Assembly (NCBI RefSeq): GCF_003248355.1
Contig: NZ_QKWY01000001.1
Span: 62,001-126,000 of the forward strand
From: Streptomyces sp. AC1-42W
Lineage (GTDB): Bacteria > Actinomycetota > Actinomycetes > Streptomycetales > Streptomycetaceae
Direction: 5' to 3'
DNA: 64,000 nucleotides
Below are positions 44,243 to 55,231 of the stretch, piece after piece (positions within the stretch are counted from its first letter, which is position 1; each line of letters begins with the position of its first letter). The position numbers and the translations under genes were made by a program. Below the pieces are notes generated by a model. It was given only the letters and a program-made list of their open reading frames with translations. It was not told where the DNA came from and searched no databases.

Positions 44243-45355
44243 ATGACAGCAGCAGGGAAGCACCAGGTGAGCCGGACGGAGACCCCCCGGCGCGGCGGCA
44301 GGCAGGGACGTGCCGGAATCCGTGATGTGGCGGCCGCCGCCGGCGTCTCCATCACGACCGTCTCCGACGCGCTCAACGGCAAGGGCAGGCTCCCGGACGC
44401 CACCCGCCGCCATGTCCGCGAGGTCGCAGAGCGCCTGGGCTACCGCCCTTCCGCAGCGGCCCGAACGCTCCGTACCGGCAAGTCGGGCCTCATCGGCCTG
44501 ACCGTGACGACCTACGGGGATGAACCTTTCACCTTCACCGAGTTCGCGTACTTCGCGGAAATGGCGAGGGCGGCCACCTCGGCGGCCCTCGCCCGCGGCT
44601 ACGCGCTCGTCATCCTCCCGGCCACCTCGCGCCACGACGTCTGGTCGAACGTGGCCCTCGACGGCACCGTCGTCATCGACCCCTCCGACCAGGACCCGGT
44701 CGTCACCGAGCTGGTCCGCCAGGGGCTGCCCGTCGTCTCGGACGGCCGTCCCGCCGGATCGCTCCCGGTCACCGCCTGGGTGGACAACGACCACCGGGCC
44801 GCCGTGCTCGACCTCCTCGACCATCTCGCCGCCGCCGGGGCCCGCCGCATCGGGCTGCTCACCGGCACCACCACCGACACGTACACACGGCTCTCCACCA
44901 CCGCCTATCTGCACTGGTGCGAGCGCGTGGGGCAGGACCCGGTCTACGAGTCCTACCCGGCGCACGACCCGTGCGCGGGCGCGGTGGCCGCCGACCGGCT
45001 GCTGGCCCGCCCGGACCGACCCGACGCCGTCTACGGGCTCTTCGACCCCAACGGCACGGACCTGCTGGCGGCCGCCCGCCGCTACGGACTGCGCGTCCCC
45101 GACGACCTGCTGCTGGTGTGCTGCAGCGAGTCCACGGTCTACGCCACGACCGAGCCGCCCATCACGACGCTCTCGCTGAAACCGCGCCGGATCGGCACGG
45201 CGGTCGTCCAGCTGCTCATCGACGCGATCGAGGGCGTCGACCACGACGGTCCGGTCGAGCGGGTGATACCGACGGAGCTGATCGTCCGGACGTCCTCGCA
45301 ACGCCGTCCGCCCCGCACCACGGTCAGTGCGCCGCGATCCCCGGCAGGGGACTGA
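44243..45355 (+). CDS. LacI-family transcriptional regulator
   Basis: This 370-residue protein has a helix-turn-helix at residues 25-80: GIRDVAAAAGVSITTVSDALNGKGRLPDATRRHV, with a hinge helix RPSAAARTLRTGK. A periplasmic-binding-protein-like effector domain follows (GLIGLTVTTYGDEPFTFTEF onward). The ligand is probably a sugar or small metabolite but cannot be read from sequence. It may be autoregulated from the divergent region. The N-terminus has an unusual basic extension of ~23 residues before the HTH. Confidence 0.87.
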   Translation: MTAAGKHQVSRTETPRRGGRQGRAGIRDVAAAAGVSITTVSDALNGKGRLPDATRRHVREVAERLGYRPSAAARTLRTGKSGLIGLTVTTYGDEPFTFTEFAYFAEMARAATSAALARGYALVILPATSRHDVWSNVALDGTVVIDPSDQDPVVTELVRQGLPVVSDGRPAGSLPVTAWVDNDHRAAVLDLLDHLAAAGARRIGLLTGTTTDTYTRLSTTAYLHWCERVGQDPVYESYPAHDPCAGAVAADRLLARPDRPDAVYGLFDPNGTDLLAAARRYGLRVPDDLLLVCCSESTVYATTEPPITTLSLKPRRIGTAVVQLLIDAIEGVDHDGPVERVIPTELIVRTSSQRRPPRTTVSAPRSPAGD

Positions 45356-45530
45356 TCAGCCCAATTGGGACCAATCGACCGACGAACCTGGCATGCGGAA
45401 GGATTCACCACCCCTGGTGCGTCCCAGACCACGATCCGCATTCCTATGATGGGCGCACGACACCGCGGACCAACCCGACCAGCAGGGCCCGTCAGGTGTA
45501 CGGCGGCGCGACGGTGGTGTGGAGGGGTCG

Positions 45531-46589
45531 ATGACACAGGGGGCCGGTCAGGAGCCCGTGGTGCGGACGGCGACGTTGCGCGACTTCCGCGTACCGCCCT
45601 ATGCGCAGTCCCCTGCGCCGCCCGCGTCACCGCATCCCGGAAGCGCTTTCCCCGAGGGCGAGCCCCCGGAGGGCTACACGCCGACGGCGCGCGACCTTCC
45701 CGTCATCAGCATCGACGAAACCGCTCGGGCGCAGCCCGCGCCCGAGCCGCGTCCCGCCGCCACACCCGGCCGCGGCCCGCTGTACGTCGTCGGTGACGTC
45801 CACGGCTACCTGGACGAGCTGCTGACCGCCCTCGCCGAGCAGGGCCTGATCGACTCCGAGGGCCGCTGGGCCGCCGGCAACGCCCGTCTCTGGTTCCTCG
45901 GCGACTTCACCGACCGGGGCCCGGACGGCATCGGCGTCATCGACCTCGTCATGCGGCTCTCCGCCGAGGCCGCGGCCGCGGGAGGTTACTGCAAGGCCCT
46001 GATGGGGAACCACGAACTGCTGCTCATCGGCGCCAAACGGTTCGGCGACACCCCGGTGAACTCCGGCGCCGGTACCGCCACCTTCCAGGCCGCCTGGCTG
46101 CTCAACGGCGGTCAGAAGACGGACATGGAACGCCTCCAGGACGTCCACCTGCAGTGGATGTCCCGCCTCGACGCGATCGTCGAGGAGGACGAGCACCTCC
46201 TGCTGCACTCGGACACCACGGCGTACCTCGACTACGGCTCCACCATCGAGGACGTCAACGACACGGTGCACGCCATCCTCACGCGCAACGACGCCGACGA
46301 GTGCTGGGACCTGTTCCGCAAGCTCACCAAGCGGTTCGCCTTCCGCGACGACTCCGGCTCCGGCGCCGTCCAGGAGCTGATGACGGCGTACGGCGGGCGG
46401 CGCGTCGTCCACGGCCACAGCCCCATCCCGTACCTGACCGGCGAGGTCGGCTCCGAGGACGGCGAGGACGGCGCCGGACCCCAGGTCGACGGTCCCCACG
46501 TGTACGCGGACGGGCTCGCCATCGCCATGGACGGCGGGGTGACCATGGCCGGAAAGCTGCTGGTCGCCCAACTCCCCCTGCGTGACTGA
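45531..46589 (+). CDS. Calcineurin-like metallophosphoesterase (PPP-type)
   Basis: Residues ~1-80 of this 352-residue protein are a Pro/Ala-rich extension. The phosphoesterase core follows, with metal motifs YVVGDVHGYLDEL (GDxHG), FLGDFTDRGPDGIGV (GDxxDRG), LMGNHELLLIG (GNHE) and VVHGHSPIPYL (GH). These are the four hallmarks of PPP-family Ser/Thr phosphatases and Ap4A hydrolase relatives. ATG 45531 follows GGAGGGG. TATGAT at 45445-45450 is a candidate -10 element. Confidence 0.87.
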   Translation: MTQGAGQEPVVRTATLRDFRVPPYAQSPAPPASPHPGSAFPEGEPPEGYTPTARDLPVISIDETARAQPAPEPRPAATPGRGPLYVVGDVHGYLDELLTALAEQGLIDSEGRWAAGNARLWFLGDFTDRGPDGIGVIDLVMRLSAEAAAAGGYCKALMGNHELLLIGAKRFGDTPVNSGAGTATFQAAWLLNGGQKTDMERLQDVHLQWMSRLDAIVEEDEHLLLHSDTTAYLDYGSTIEDVNDTVHAILTRNDADECWDLFRKLTKRFAFRDDSGSGAVQELMTAYGGRRVVHGHSPIPYLTGEVGSEDGEDGAGPQVDGPHVYADGLAIAMDGGVTMAGKLLVAQLPLRD

Positions 46590-46771
46590 CGCGTCACGGG
46601 GAAGAGACGTCCCGGCCCGACCGCGCCGAGCGGCGGGCCTATTTCCGCAAATCCCCTGTCACCCCGTGCTGTACGCGCTCTAACATCGGGCCTATCAGTA
46701 GCAGGCTCTCCTCCGTTTCCGCCCAACTGCCCGCCCCCAGCGGGCAGACAGGCTCGACGGAGCATCGGGGG

Positions 46772-47584
46772 ATGCACATGAACAGCGCTCCGCACCTGCT
46801 GACCGAGGACCGGCCCGAGTACGAACGGCTCCTCGACGACGCACTGCGTCACGCTCATGAACGACCTGAACTGGCCGCCGTCGGGGAACACCTCAACGCC
46901 GCCCAGTTGCGCACCATGGCGCTCGCCGCCGTCGCGCTGATCACCGCCACGGCCTCCGCCGAGTACGAGCAGTACGTGAAGACCCGCGAGGAACTGCGCG
47001 CCCCCGTCCGGCGCACCGGCCCGGACACCGCGCCGGACGACCACCCGCAGTCGGGCGCCGGCATAGGAGCGGTCGTCACGGTTCTGACGCCGATGCTGGC
47101 GGGTACGGCGGCGGCCATATTCCTGCTGGTCGGCTACCTCCTGAGAATGCTGGACCCGCCACCGGCGTTCGCCGGGACCATGGTCGGCGCCGGATGGTTC
47201 TTCGCCGCCGTCACGGCCGCCGCCATCCTGGTCGCCGCCATCGGCCTGCTCCTCGCCGCCCTGCGCAACGGCTCCACGTCCCTGGCGGCCCGCGACGCCG
47301 CCGACGCACTGCCCGACGAGGTGGCGCTGGCCAAGGACGCCTGGCGCCTGGCGCTGCTGGAACGGGGCATCGTGCCCTTCCTGCGCGACGCGCTCGCCGA
47401 ACCCGCCACCGGCACCGTGATCCCCGCCCCGCACCGCCCGGCGGGCCGCCTCCCGAAGATCGGCTACACCCGGCCCGACTTCGCCGGCCCGGCCGAGGGA
47501 CCGGCCGCCGCGCCCCGCCCCACGTACACCAGCCCGGACTTCTCCAGCCCCGATTTCGGTGGGCCGGAGCACGAACCGGACTGA
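46772..47584 (+). CDS. Two-helix membrane protein, Streptomyces-type, unknown function
   Basis: This 270-residue protein has an N-terminal cytoplasmic helical part (EYERLLDDALRHAHERPELAAVG). Two membrane helices follow, near residues 92-120 (VVTVLTPMLAGTAAAIFLLV) and 133-160 (GAGWFFAAVTAAAILVAAIG). The soluble C-terminal part ends in repeated TRPDF/TSPDF/SSPDF motifs. I recognise no enzyme domain. It may be a lineage-specific membrane or envelope protein; it converges on thiC. Confidence 0.65.
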   Translation: MHMNSAPHLLTEDRPEYERLLDDALRHAHERPELAAVGEHLNAAQLRTMALAAVALITATASAEYEQYVKTREELRAPVRRTGPDTAPDDHPQSGAGIGAVVTVLTPMLAGTAAAIFLLVGYLLRMLDPPPAFAGTMVGAGWFFAAVTAAAILVAAIGLLLAALRNGSTSLAARDAADALPDEVALAKDAWRLALLERGIVPFLRDALAEPATGTVIPAPHRPAGRLPKIGYTRPDFAGPAEGPAAAPRPTYTSPDFSSPDFGGPEHEPD

Positions 47585-47672
47585 CGGGGCGGCGCCGGCC
47601 GGCGCCGCGTACGAGCTACCGCAAGCGCGCGGAGACGCGGACGTCCGGCAGAAGCAGGCGACCAACGGGCTC

Positions 47673-47705
47673 AGGTGTCCGGCCCGGCGACAGGGCCGGA
47701 CACCT
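47673..47705. terminator. Bidirectional terminator between the membrane-protein gene and thiC
   Basis: AGGTGTCCGGCCC (47673-47685) pairs perfectly with GGGCCGGACACCT (47693-47705) over a 7-base loop. It lies between the two convergent genes. No T-tract, as is common in Streptomyces. Confidence 0.72.
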
Positions 47706-47721
47706 CGGTCGCGTACGCGCG

Positions 47722-49648
<1,927 letters not shown>

Positions 49649-49726
49649 GTGCAAAGGTGCCACCACGCTAGCCTCCGCACGGGCGGGCTGAACAGAGGGC
49701 CCCTTCCTCCTTGCGATGATCGGCCG

Positions 49727-51058
49727 GTGACGCCCCCTCCTCACGACTCAGAACCGCAGGGCCACCAGCACGGCCACACGCACAGCCACGGCCCCGCCGC
49801 ACCCGTCTCCGCCCGTCTGCGCAGGGTGATCGCCGCGGTGCTGATCCCCTTCGCGGCCGCCGTGCTCGTCGGTCTCGTGGCGCTGTGGCCGGGCAGCGCG
49901 CCGGCGCACGAACGGACCGGGGTCGGCTTCGACCGGCAGACCCAGCAGGGGAAGGTGGTGAGTGTCGTCAGGATCGACTGCCAGGACGTCAACGCCTCCC
50001 AGCTGCCCGTCGACGCCGGAACCGCCCCGCCCGGGGAACGGCCGGCGACCGGCCGCGGTCTCTGCGGGAAGGCAACCGTCGAGGTCACCAGCGGTCCGGA
50101 CGAGGGACGCCGGTTCGCCGAGGTGGTCCAGCCGGACGCGCCCCGGCAACTGCGCGCGGGGCAGGGGGTGGTGGTGGCGTACGCCCCCGACGCGCCCCAT
50201 GACCTCCAGTACTCCGTGACGGATGTGAACCGGAAGTTTCCGCTGGTGCTGCTGGCCGGCATCTTCGCCGTCGCGGTGGTGCTCGTGGGCAGGATGCGCG
50301 GGGTCATGGCCCTGGTGGCGCTCGCCCTGTCGTTCGCCGTGCTGACGTTCTTCATCCTGCCGGCCATACTGCAGGGCTCGAACCCGCTGCTGGTGGCGGT
50401 CGTCGGAGCAGGCGCGATCATGCTGATCGCGCTCTACATCTGCCACGGGCCGACCGCCCGCACCTCCGTCGCCGTCATCGGCACCCTGGTGTCACTGATG
50501 CTGATCGGGCTGCTCGGCTCGCTCTTCGTCGGCTGGGCGAGTCTGAGCGGGAACACCGACGACAACACCGGTCTCATCCACGGCCTGTATCCGCACATCG
50601 ACATGAGCGGCCTGCTGCTGGCCGGTGTCATCATCGGCTCGCTGGGCGTGCTCGACGACGTCACGGTCACCCAGACCTCGGCGGTCTGGGAACTGCGACA
50701 GGCGAACCCCACCATGAGTACGCGGCAGCTCTACCGGGCAGGGATCAGGATCGGACGCGATCACATCGCCTCCGTGGTCAACACCCTGGTGCTCGCGTAT
50801 GCGGGCGCGGCCCTGCCCCTCCTTCTCCTGTTCACGGTCGCGCAGAGCAGCATGGGAACAGTCGCCAACAGCGAGCTGGTGGCGGAGGAGATCGTGCGCA
50901 CGCTCGTCGGGTCGATCGGGCTGGTCGCCTCCGTGCCGGTGACGACCGCGCTCGCGGCGGCGGTCGTCTCCGCGGACCGCACGGGGATCGGCGCGGAAGC
51001 CATGGCTTCGGCACCCGTACGGGCCGGCCGGGGCCGGCGGCGGCGGGCGAGGTCCTGA
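49727..51058 (+). CDS. YibE/F-family membrane protein
   Basis: This 443-residue protein has a His-rich N-terminus (QGHQHGHTHSHG), one membrane helix near residue 35, and an extracytoplasmic beta domain with RIDCQDVNASQLP. About seven helices follow (FPLVLLAGIFAVAVVLVGRMRG onward) and HIDMSGLLLAGVIIGSLGVLDDVTVTQTSAVWELRQANP, which is characteristic of YibE/YibF. The transport role is unproven; the His-rich end suggests metal binding. Divergent from thiC. Confidence 0.82.
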   Translation: MTPPPHDSEPQGHQHGHTHSHGPAAPVSARLRRVIAAVLIPFAAAVLVGLVALWPGSAPAHERTGVGFDRQTQQGKVVSVVRIDCQDVNASQLPVDAGTAPPGERPATGRGLCGKATVEVTSGPDEGRRFAEVVQPDAPRQLRAGQGVVVAYAPDAPHDLQYSVTDVNRKFPLVLLAGIFAVAVVLVGRMRGVMALVALALSFAVLTFFILPAILQGSNPLLVAVVGAGAIMLIALYICHGPTARTSVAVIGTLVSLMLIGLLGSLFVGWASLSGNTDDNTGLIHGLYPHIDMSGLLLAGVIIGSLGVLDDVTVTQTSAVWELRQANPTMSTRQLYRAGIRIGRDHIASVVNTLVLAYAGAALPLLLLFTVAQSSMGTVANSELVAEEIVRTLVGSIGLVASVPVTTALAAAVVSADRTGIGAEAMASAPVRAGRGRRRRARS

Positions 51059-51136
51059 CCGAACGACGGAGGGTGATTCACCCGATCGGCAGATGTCCTG
51101 TTCGAGTGGCATGAATGCCCGTGGGCAGGCTCCCTC

Positions 51137-51574
51137 TCAGCCGGCGTTCTGCTCTTCGGTCAGGATGCGACCCAGCGCCTCCTCCAGGTTGCCGTCGAAA
51201 TCACCCAGCGTGCACTCCTGTCCGAGCGGCACGAGCTTGTCCGTACGGTCGAGGAAGGCGACCAGCGGTGCCGTACCCGCCCGGAAGAGCGCACGGTCGG
51301 CGCCGACCTGCAACCGGATGTGGACATCGGACAGGCCCTCGGGCTCGGTCGGCGCGATGTGCACATCGCCGTCACCGCTGGGGCTGTTGAGGCCGTCGAG
51401 CAGCAGCTCGCGGCCGAAGGCCCAGGTGACGGGGGCGTCGCCGGGCAGATGGAAGGTCATCCGGATCGCGTACGGATCGCACACTTCGTACCGGAGCTCC
51501 ACCGGGATACGGAATGAGAGCTCCTCGGAGACGAGGAAGCTCATCATGACCTCAGCTTGAACCGACTCACGCAT
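51137..51574 (-). CDS. ssgA: SsgA, sporulation-specific cell-division activator
   Basis: This 145-residue SsgA-like protein activates septum-site selection by recruiting SsgB and then FtsZ during sporulation. The core MSFLVSEELSFRIPVELRYE, DPYAIRMTFHLPGDAPVTWAFGRELLLDGL and GDVHI segments are those of SsgA rather than SsgB. The start is uncertain: ATG 51574 gives 145 residues, while ATG 51547, preceded by GAGG, gives 136. The IclR-type regulator SsgR is immediately upstream, as in S. coelicolor. Confidence 0.92.
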   Translation of the reverse strand: MRESVQAEVMMSFLVSEELSFRIPVELRYEVCDPYAIRMTFHLPGDAPVTWAFGRELLLDGLNSPSGDGDVHIAPTEPEGLSDVHIRLQVGADRALFRAGTAPLVAFLDRTDKLVPLGQECTLGDFDGNLEEALGRILTEEQNAG

Positions 51575-51675
51575 CGTTCAACCCCGCAGTAGATGAATCT
51601 GGCCAGGAATGATCCCCCATGGCCCTATTGACGCCATCGTGGTGCACGCGATAGCAGATCACAAGGAGTGATTTT

Positions 51676-52446
51676 TCAGATACTGATAGAGAACACGAAC
51701 GAACGCAAGAGGCTGGCCACTTCACCGCGTAGCCGTTCGACTGCGGGGAGCAACCGTTCTTCCTCGTGCAGGGGTACGGAAATGGCCATCGCGGCAGCCG
51801 TGAATCCGGCCGTGATGGGGATGGCGGCACAGACCGTGCCGAGCGCGTACTCCTGCCGTTCGATGACCGGCTCCGTACGCTCCAGCGAGCGCAGCCGTGC
51901 CAGGAACGCCGCACGATCGCGGACGGAATACCTGGTCAGGGGGCGGACCGGGTGCCGGTCCAGGTGATCTTCACGGGCCTTCTCGTCGATCCGGCTCAGC
52001 AGGCACTGCCCGATCGCGTGTGCGTGCCCGGTCTCGCGGAAGGCCGCCCATTCGTCGACCGCCGGGCGCTCCGGGCTGTCGGCGACGGCGAGGAGTTCGA
52101 TCTCGCCCTCGCGGTAGATGGCGCAGTACACGGGGGCCTCGACGATGTCCCGCCAGCGGTGCAGGGACCGGGACAAGGTGCTGCGGCGGTTCTGCAGGGC
52201 GCCGTCACCCATCAGCCGTTCGGCGGCGGCGCCGAAGAGGAAGACGCCGTTCTCCCGGCGCAGATAGCCCTCATAGGTCAGGGTGCGCAGCAGGTGGTAG
52301 GCGGTGGGGAGGGGCAGTCCCGCTTCCCTCGCGAGCTGTTTGGCCGGGGCCCCGTCGCGATGGGTACCCACAGCCTCCAGCAGCCTCAGCGCCCGCTGCA
52401 CCGACCCGATGAGCGTCGGAACAGCCGTACTCGATGCCGTGGTCAA
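51676..52446 (-). CDS. ssgR: SsgR, IclR-family activator of ssgA
   Basis: This 256-residue protein has an N-terminal winged helix (SVQRALRLLEAVGTHRDGAPAKQLAREAGLPLPTAYHLLRTL) and an IclR effector domain (VAVADSPERP-like core, RLRSLERTEPVIERQEYALGTVCAAIPI). Its place 101 bp upstream of ssgA on the same strand identifies it as SsgR, the known activator. The start appears to be TTG 52446 after GGGGGTGA, an unusual codon. Confidence 0.9.
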   Translation of the reverse strand: MTTASSTAVPTLIGSVQRALRLLEAVGTHRDGAPAKQLAREAGLPLPTAYHLLRTLTYEGYLRRENGVFLFGAAAERLMGDGALQNRRSTLSRSLHRWRDIVEAPVYCAIYREGEIELLAVADSPERPAVDEWAAFRETGHAHAIGQCLLSRIDEKAREDHLDRHPVRPLTRYSVRDRAAFLARLRSLERTEPVIERQEYALGTVCAAIPITAGFTAAAMAISVPLHEEERLLPAVERLRGEVASLLRSFVFSISI

Positions 52447-52678
52447 CGGTCACCCCCAGGCGTGGTGACGGGCGGTCAGCCCGCCCGTGGGGGCCGCCCC
52501 CACAGGTCTGCCGCGGAACCGGAGGCCGGATTCCGTACAAACCACTGGTCGGGGTGGTGACTTACGGCGCTTTCCCAGGCGGCGGCAGCGGACTGTCACT
52601 GTAACGGCAGCCTTCTGCCCGAGTGCCGATTCGCCTTTCCCTTAGCTCACCTGGGCTAATCCCCCGTCGGGCGTGCGG

Positions 52679-52894
52679 TCACCACCCGTTGCGTGAGGAC
52701 GACGACATGAACTTCCGTACGACGAAGACGAGCCCGCCGACCAGGATCACGAAGACCAGAATCTTGAACAGCAGACCGACCACGAACGCGAGCAGGCTGG
52801 CGATCAGACCGCCGAACACGACGATCGCGATCACGGGCACCGCGATCCACTTCACCCACCAGGGCATCCCAGCGAATATCTCCCGCACGGCCAT
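52679..52894 (-). CDS. Small DUF5326-type membrane protein
   Basis: This 71-residue, strongly hydrophobic protein has two membrane helices (WVKWIAVPVIAIVVFGGLIA and VVGLLFKILVFVILVGGLV) and a basic Ser-rich tail ending SRNGW. From memory it belongs to the Streptomyces DUF5326 family; function unknown. The GTG/ATG start at 52894 precedes AVREIFAGMPWW. The 230-bp gap to ssgR holds no other gene. Confidence 0.75.
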   Translation of the reverse strand: MAVREIFAGMPWWVKWIAVPVIAIVVFGGLIASLLAFVVGLLFKILVFVILVGGLVFVVRKFMSSSSRNGW

Positions 52895-53024
52895 CGTCCT
52901 TACCTCGTCTCTGTGAGTTCCTGCTTCGATGCTAGAGGCGAAAGGGCGGCCACCGGGGCCTGGGAAGCCCTTGTACTCCCCTGATCGATCCCCTAGGGAA
53001 CCCGGAGAAGCGCCGGCCGCCGGC

Positions 53025-53342
53025 TCATCCCTCGGGCGGCGAGAAGACCACCATCACCCGCAGGTCCTCGGTGATGTGGTGGAACTTGTGGGCCGTGCCC
53101 GCGGGCACGTACACCACACTCCCTCTTCCCACCTGTGTCGTTTCCATGCCGACGGTGATCGAAGCGCGACCGCTGACCACGAAGTACACCTCGTCCTGGC
53201 CGTGCGGCTGCTGCGGGTCGATCTGTCCCGCGTCCAGGGCGTACAGGCCGACCGACATGTTCCGTTCGCGAAGGAACTGCAGGTACGCCCCGTCGTTGGC
53301 GGCCCGTTCCGCCTCCAGTTCGTCCAGCCTGAACGCCTTCAT
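53025..53342 (-). CDS. Small cupin-domain protein
   Basis: This 105-residue single-domain cupin has motif 1 PHGQDEVYFVVSGRASITVG near residue 48 and motif 2 YVPAGTAHKFHHI near residue 80. The His and Glu positions look able to bind a metal. Function is not evident; such proteins may bind small sugars or act as simple dioxygenases or isomerases. It is divergent from the holin-like gene at 53411. Confidence 0.8.
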   Translation of the reverse strand: MKAFRLDELEAERAANDGAYLQFLRERNMSVGLYALDAGQIDPQQPHGQDEVYFVVSGRASITVGMETTQVGRGSVVYVPAGTAHKFHHITEDLRVMVVFSPPEG

Positions 53343-53410
53343 GGCCCGTCCGCCCCTTGCCTCTGCTCAGCCGGTGTCCGCCACCGATCATGTCTGCCAC
53401 GATCAGACAC

Positions 53411-53788
53411 ATGAAGAATTTCGTAGTCAAGACGATCGCCAACGCGGGTGCGCTGGCCGTGGCCATCTGGCTGCTCCAGGACATCACGCTGACCGGCGGC
53501 AGCACCGGCCGCAAGGCCCTGACCCTGATCCTCGTCGCGCTGGTCTTCGGCCTGGTCAACTTCGTGGTCAAGCCGATTGTGAAGCTGCTCACCCTGCCCC
53601 TCTTCATCCTCACGCTGGGCCTGATCACCCTCGTGGTGAACGCGCTGATGCTCCTGCTCACCTCGTGGCTGGCAGGCGTACTGGACCTGAGCTTCCACGT
53701 CGACGGCTTCTGGACCGCCGTTCTCGGCGGCCTGATCGTCTCCATCGTGTCCTGGGCGCTGAACGTCGTCCTCCCGGACGAGGACTGA
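53411..53788 (+). CDS. Phage-holin family IV membrane protein
   Basis: This 125-residue protein has four membrane helices: NAGALAVAIWLLQDI, LTLILVALVFGLVNFVV, LLTLPLFILTLGLITLVVNALM and WTAVLGGLIVSIVSWAL. It carries the LVNFVVKPIVKLLTLPLFILTLGL pattern of the mycobacterial phage-holin IV / DUF360 family. It is a core membrane protein here, not a lysis gene. Start ATG 53411. Confidence 0.85.
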   Translation: MKNFVVKTIANAGALAVAIWLLQDITLTGGSTGRKALTLILVALVFGLVNFVVKPIVKLLTLPLFILTLGLITLVVNALMLLLTSWLAGVLDLSFHVDGFWTAVLGGLIVSIVSWALNVVLPDED

Positions 53789-53874
53789 GCCGCCCGGCGG
53801 GGCACGCCCCGCGTCCAACCGAAACAGTGCGGCCGGGACCGAGGACCGGCCGGGGAGAGAAGCGAGGACGACAC

Positions 53875-55005
53875 ATGAGCACCATGGGCGACGGAACCCG
53901 TGCGGTACGCGCGGGCCTGCCGGAACCGCAGCAGTACGAGCCCACCCTCCCCGGACCGGTCTTCGCCGCGCACTACCACCTGTCCGGCGAGCCGACCGGC
54001 CCCTATGCCTACGGCCGGGAGACCAACCCGACCTGGACACATCTGGAACGGGCCATCGGGGAGCTCGAAGCACCGGGGGAGAGCGTGGAGACCACCGTCT
54101 TCGCCTCCGGAATGGCGGCGATCTCGGCCGTCCTGCTCTCCCGGGCGCGCAGCGGCGACACCGTCGTCCTCCCCGACGACGGCTACCAGGCACTTCCTCT
54201 GCTGCGGGCCCAGCTGGAGGCGTACGGAGTCGAGGTGCGGACCGCGCCGACCGGCGGCGACGCACAGCTGGCCGTGCTGGAGGGCGCCAAGCTCCTGTGG
54301 ATCGAGACGCCTTCGAACCCGGGGCTCGACGTCTGCGACGTACGGCGGCTGGTGGAGGCCGCACACGCCGGCGGCACGCTCGTCGCCGTCGACAACACCC
54401 TCGCCACCCCGCTCGGCCAGCGCCCGCTCGAACTGGGCGCCGACTTCTCGGTGGCCAGTGACACCAAGGGCATGACGGGCCACGGCGACCTGCTGCTCGG
54501 CCACGTCACCTGCCGCGATCCGGAACTCGCGGCGGGCGTACGGCACTGGCGCAAGATCGTCGGCGCCATCCCCGGCCCGATGGAAGCCTGGCTGGCGCAC
54601 CGGGCGCTGGCCACCCTGGAACTGCGGATCGAACGGCAGTGCGCCAACGCCCTCTCACTCGCCGAGGCGCTCGCCGGACACCGGGCCGTTTCCGGGCTGC
54701 GCTACCCCGGTCTCCCCACCGACCCCTCGCATCCGAACGCGGTGCGGCAGATGCGGCGCTTCGGCTCGGTGGTGTCGTTCGTACTGGCCGACCGGGAGAC
54801 CGCGGAGCGCTTCCTGGCGGCCCTGCGGCTGGTCGATGACGCCACGAGCTTCGGCGGGGTGCGCTCCACCGCCGAGCGGCGGGGCCGCTGGGGCGGCGAC
54901 GCCGTGCCGGAAGGGTTCATCCGCTTCTCCGTCGGCGCCGAGAACACGGACGACCTGCTGGCCGATGTCGCACAGGCGCTGGCCGCGGCCACCGGCGGAA
55001 ACTGA
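53875..55005 (+). CDS. Cystathionine gamma-lyase/synthase-type PLP enzyme
   Basis: This 376-residue Cys/Met-metabolism PLP enzyme has the PLP-phosphate loop FASGMAAISAVLL near residue 80 and the PLP ring Asp in VAVDNTLATPLGQRPLELG near residue 172. The lysine segment is SVASDTKGMTGHGDLLLG near residue 200. The C-terminal FIRFSVGAENTDDLLADV is diagnostic. It may be a gamma-lyase or a synthase of transsulfuration. ATG 53875 follows GAGGACG. Confidence 0.87.
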   Translation: MSTMGDGTRAVRAGLPEPQQYEPTLPGPVFAAHYHLSGEPTGPYAYGRETNPTWTHLERAIGELEAPGESVETTVFASGMAAISAVLLSRARSGDTVVLPDDGYQALPLLRAQLEAYGVEVRTAPTGGDAQLAVLEGAKLLWIETPSNPGLDVCDVRRLVEAAHAGGTLVAVDNTLATPLGQRPLELGADFSVASDTKGMTGHGDLLLGHVTCRDPELAAGVRHWRKIVGAIPGPMEAWLAHRALATLELRIERQCANALSLAEALAGHRAVSGLRYPGLPTDPSHPNAVRQMRRFGSVVSFVLADRETAERFLAALRLVDDATSFGGVRSTAERRGRWGGDAVPEGFIRFSVGAENTDDLLADVAQALAAATGGN

Positions 55006-55034
55006 CGTCGCGGCCCTGGTCCGCAGCGCGGTAC

Positions 55035-55073
55035 GGGCGGTCCGAGCCTCCCCCCTCGTGGCTCGGACCGCCC
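55035..55073. terminator. Hairpin terminator after the Cys/Met enzyme
   Basis: GGGCGGTCCGAGCC (55035-55048) pairs perfectly with GGCTCGGACCGCCC (55060-55073) around an 11-base loop. Confidence 0.78.
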
Positions 55074-55231
55074 TCGGCTCTTCTCGTTCGCCCTCGGAAG
55101 AACCGCCTCGACAAGGCTAGTTGACTCTGCGTCAGTGTCCAATCACAGTAGCGGCAGCGACCTATCGACATATTTATCGTTGACCGGGGCGCATCGGATG
55201 CGTCACATGGGAGGGCGAGGAGGGACGACAC